Assembly (NCBI GenBank): GCA_013815575.1
Contig: JACDFX010000114.1
Span: forward strand, 1-6,333
DNA: 6,333 nt
Direction: 5' to 3'
From: Rubrobacter sp.
GTDB taxonomy: Bacteria > Actinomycetota > Rubrobacteria > Rubrobacterales > Rubrobacteraceae
The position numbers and the translations under genes are program-made. Every line of letters starts with the position of its first letter. Positions within the stretch are counted from its first letter, which is position 1. The notes beneath the pieces are model-generated. The model worked only from the letters and a program-made list of their open reading frames with translations, was not told the DNA's origin and did no database searches. Positions 4,227 to 6,333 of this stretch are shown here, piece after piece.

Positions 4227-6333
4227 ATCGTGCTCGGCCACGCCAAGACGGCGCATCGGCACCCGCAGCCGCACCCTCGTGCCCGCCCCCGGCTCGCTCT
4301 CTACTTCAAGGTCGCCGCCCAGGGCGGCGGTCCTCTCCCGCATGCTCTTTAGCCCCACACCGCCGGGCTCTCCCGGGACAAAGCCACGCCCGTCGTCCGA
4401 GACCTCCGCCACCACGTCCGCCCCCTCGGCCCAAACGGTCACCGCCACGAGGGCCGCCCCCGAGGGCCGCCGCGCGTTCGACAGCGCCTCGCCGAGTACG
4501 CGCAGCACCTCCACGCCTCCCTCGCCAGGAGGCGTATCCGGCAGGCCGCCGTCGACGGCCAGTCGCACCTCGCAGCCCGAGAACATGCGCCTGCTTTCAT
4601 CCACCAGCGTTTCCAGCAGCTCGGCCAGCGGCCTGCCACCCTCCTCGCCGAGGCGCAGGTCGTAGACGGCGCCGCGCAGGCGTCGTTCGGTGCGTCTTAA
4701 GGCCTCGATCTGGTCGGCCAGCCTTTTGTCGAGCTCCGGGGTGTCGGAGAGGGCGCGGATTATCTGCGCCTCTACGAGGGCGTAGGTCAGGTCCTGCAGC
4801 GCCCCGTCGTGGAGGTCGCGGGCCATGCGGTTACGCTCCGCCTCCCTGACCCCGCGCAGGGTCGCTTCGGCGCGCTTGCGCTCGGTCACGTCGCGTACGA
4901 CCGAGCAGATCACCTCCTTTCCCCGGTAGGAGATCGTGCCCCCGCTCACCTCGACGTCGACCAGCGAGCCGTCCTTGCGCCGGTAGCTCCTGTCGCCGAC
5001 CAGGAGGTACCCCCGTTCTAGGGCAAGCGCCACGTTCCGGTCGACGCCCTCCGCGTCATGCGGGACCAGATCGTAAAGGGTTATCCTCTCCACCTCTTCC
5101 GGGGCGTATCCGAACATCTTTTGGAAAGCTGGGTTGGCCTCCAGGATGCGCTTGGTCCGGGGGTCGAACAGGAAGATGCCCTCCCCGGCCTGCTCGACCA
5201 CCGCCCTGTAGCGCCCCTCGCTTTCTCGCAGGGTCTCCTCGGTCCGCTTGCGCTCGGTCACGTCCTCGTGTACCAGGACCACCTCGCGTACGTTCCCGGC
5301 CTCGTCTTTGACGGGGTAGATAAAGGCCCGGACCCATCGCTTGGGGTCCTCGTGACTGCTCAAGCCGGGGATGGTCTGCTCGGGGTCGTAGTCGATCGGC
5401 GGGATCGCCGCGGACTCCCCGGCGAAGCCCTTCCGGATGTGGGGCATGATGCCCTTCTCGACGAGCTGCCGGTCCTCCAGCATGTTGTAGCCCTCGATAT
5501 CCTCCAGGGTCGCGCCCCACAGCTCCTCCCAGGCGCGGTTGACCCGCAGCGTCCGGCCTTCGGGGGAGAGTATCTGGGTGCTCAGGGGCGACTGCTCGAT
5601 CACGGTCCGAAAGCGCGTCTCGGACATGCGCAGAGCCTCTTCCGCCAGCTTGCGTTTAGAGACGTCTTCGATGACGCTGATGAAGTACTCGGGCTCGCCC
5701 GAATCTTTACGCACCAAGGAGACGGTCAGGTCTATCCAGACGATCGAGCCGTCTTTGCGGAAGTAGCGTTTCTCCGTCGAGTACGTCCCGATCTCTCCAG
5801 CGAGCAGCCGGCGAAGATAACCCAAGTCCTTCTCCAAGTCTTCCGGATGGGTTATGTCCTGGAAACCGAGGCCGAGCAACTCCTCGCGAGAGTAGTCGAC
5901 GATGTCGCAGAGTTTCTGGTTGACCCTGAGCCACCCGCCGTCCACGCCGACGTGCGCCATGCCGACCGCAGCCTGCTCGAAGGTGGCCCTGAAGCGCTCC
6001 TCGCTCTCCGCCAGCCCGTCGAGCGCAGTCTCGTGCTGCCCGGTGCGCCGCGCCACCTCCCTTTCGAGGCCCTCGCTGAGGTCCCGGACCTCCTCCTCGA
6101 GCCGCCTGCGCTCGGTCACGTCCCGGCTGACGCAGACCACGCCCTCGACCTCCGGGTCGTCCAGCAGGACGTTGATGGTGGTCTCCAGGTAGCGCCAGGA
6201 GCCATCCTTGTGCCGGTAGCGGGCCTCCAGGGGCCCGAACGGGCCCGAGACCTCCCGGAACCCCTCGACCACCTCCCGCCCGTACCCCGCGGCATCGTCC
6301 GGGTGCACCAGGTCGGAGGCCGTCGTCCCGACC
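4224..6333 (-). CDS. Multi-PAS sensor histidine kinase, HisKA_3 (NarL/DegS) type, 5' end outside the window
   Basis: A two-component kinase that should autophosphorylate on His and pass phosphate to a NarL/FixJ-type response regulator. Residues are numbered from the GTG at 6308, which is not the true start: the frame stays open to the edge and the residues before it (VGTTASDL) complete a PAS motif. Domains in order are: the end of a first PAS/PAC (1-66, ending SRDVTER), a charged coiled-coil-like linker (67-105), PAS2 (about 101-222), PAS3 (about 230-355), PAS4 (about 363-480), HisKA_3 with phospho-acceptor His500 in MARDLHDGALQDLTYA, and HATPase_c (about 595-687). The HATPase part has N611 in EALSNARRPSGA, DDGRGF (638-643) and GGVGLKSMRERTAALGG (649-665). 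No transmembrane segment is visible, so at least this part is cytosolic. The N-box usually reads NARRHSGA; Pro615 replaces the His. No response regulator follows downstream. The signal sensed cannot be told. Confidence 0.95.
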   Translation of the reverse strand, partial: VGTTASDLVHPDDAAGYGREVVEGFREVSGPFGPLEARYRHKDGSWRYLETTINVLLDDPEVEGVVCVSRDVTERRRLEEEVRDLSEGLEREVARRTGQHETALDGLAESEERFRATFEQAAVGMAHVGVDGGWLRVNQKLCDIVDYSREELLGLGFQDITHPEDLEKDLGYLRRLLAGEIGTYSTEKRYFRKDGSIVWIDLTVSLVRKDSGEPEYFISVIEDVSKRKLAEEALRMSETRFRTVIEQSPLSTQILSPEGRTLRVNRAWEELWGATLEDIEGYNMLEDRQLVEKGIMPHIRKGFAGESAAIPPIDYDPEQTIPGLSSHEDPKRWVRAFIYPVKDEAGNVREVVLVHEDVTERKRTEETLRESEGRYRAVVEQAGEGIFLFDPRTKRILEANPAFQKMFGYAPEEVERITLYDLVPHDAEGVDRNVALALERGYLLVGDRSYRRKDGSLVDVEVSGGTISYRGKEVICSVVRDVTERKRAEATLRGVREAERNRMARDLHDGALQDLTYALVEAQIIRALSDTPELDKRLADQIEALRRTERRLRGAVYDLRLGEEGGRPLAELLETLVDESRRMFSGCEVRLAVDGGLPDTPPGEGGVEVLRVLGEALSNARRPSGAALVAVTVWAEGADVVAEVSDDGRGFVPGEPGGVGLKSMRERTAALGGDLEVESEPGAGTRVRLRVPMRRLGVAEHD

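Noticed and set aside
3908..4246. Minus-strand open frame of 112 codons between kinase and pyrophosphatase
   Set aside because: No recognisable domain; it covers the antisense of the XRE remnant, which has the clearer coding signature, and overlaps the kinase stop.
4017..4352. Plus-strand 111-codon open frame starting at TTG 4017
   Set aside because: Its N-terminal part is the wrong frame of the HTH segment and its C-terminal part is antisense to the kinase. Only the middle (about 4113-4226) looks like real, decayed coding sequence.
6306..6308. GTG at 6308 as the kinase start
   Set aside because: The frame is open to the window edge and the residues before it (VGTTASDL) continue the PAS motif into VHPDD, so the real start lies outside.
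1..6333. New defence, mobile or biosynthetic system
   Set aside because: Apart from the Uma2 fragment and the XRE remnant, all genes are known housekeeping or signalling families; nothing forms a coherent unexplained cassette.

Overview
The window is GC-rich and every intact gene is read on the minus strand. Protein content fits a Gram-positive, probably actinobacterial genome. Rubrobacter or a close relative is my best guess, from the GatCA pair, the large CBS/DRTGG pyrophosphatase, the multi-PAS HisKA_3 kinase and the Uma2 gene. That is recognition by eye, not a database result.

In transcription order (right to left) it holds: a multi-PAS sensor histidine kinase whose 5' end lies beyond the right edge (4224-6333); a roughly 260-330 base gap containing the broken remains of a plus-strand XRE-type HTH regulator and a 29-base inverted repeat; a family II (DHH) inorganic pyrophosphatase with regulatory CBS and DRTGG domains (2268-3890, possible longer start at 3965); a 121-base gap with a perfect 30-base palindrome that contains the pyrophosphatase stop codon, a candidate promoter and a 17-codon mini-ORF; gatC and gatA, overlapping by one base (2146 to 417); and the N-terminal part of a Uma2-family (PD-(D/E)XK nuclease-like) gene that runs off the left edge (342 to 1).

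Functionally, gatC and gatA encode two of the three subunits of the Glu-tRNA(Gln)/Asp-tRNA(Asn) amidotransferase. gatB is not in the window. The pyrophosphatase removes the pyrophosphate released by aminoacyl-tRNA synthetases and other biosynthetic reactions, and its CBS domains should make it sensitive to adenine nucleotides. The kinase looks like a soluble, redox- or ligand-sensing NarL/DegS-type kinase with no response regulator on its downstream side. I see no mobile element, CRISPR array, RNA gene or new multi-gene system. The items most worth a second look are the decayed XRE gene, the 30-base palindrome with its downstream leader, and the possible frameshift at the start of the Uma2 gene.
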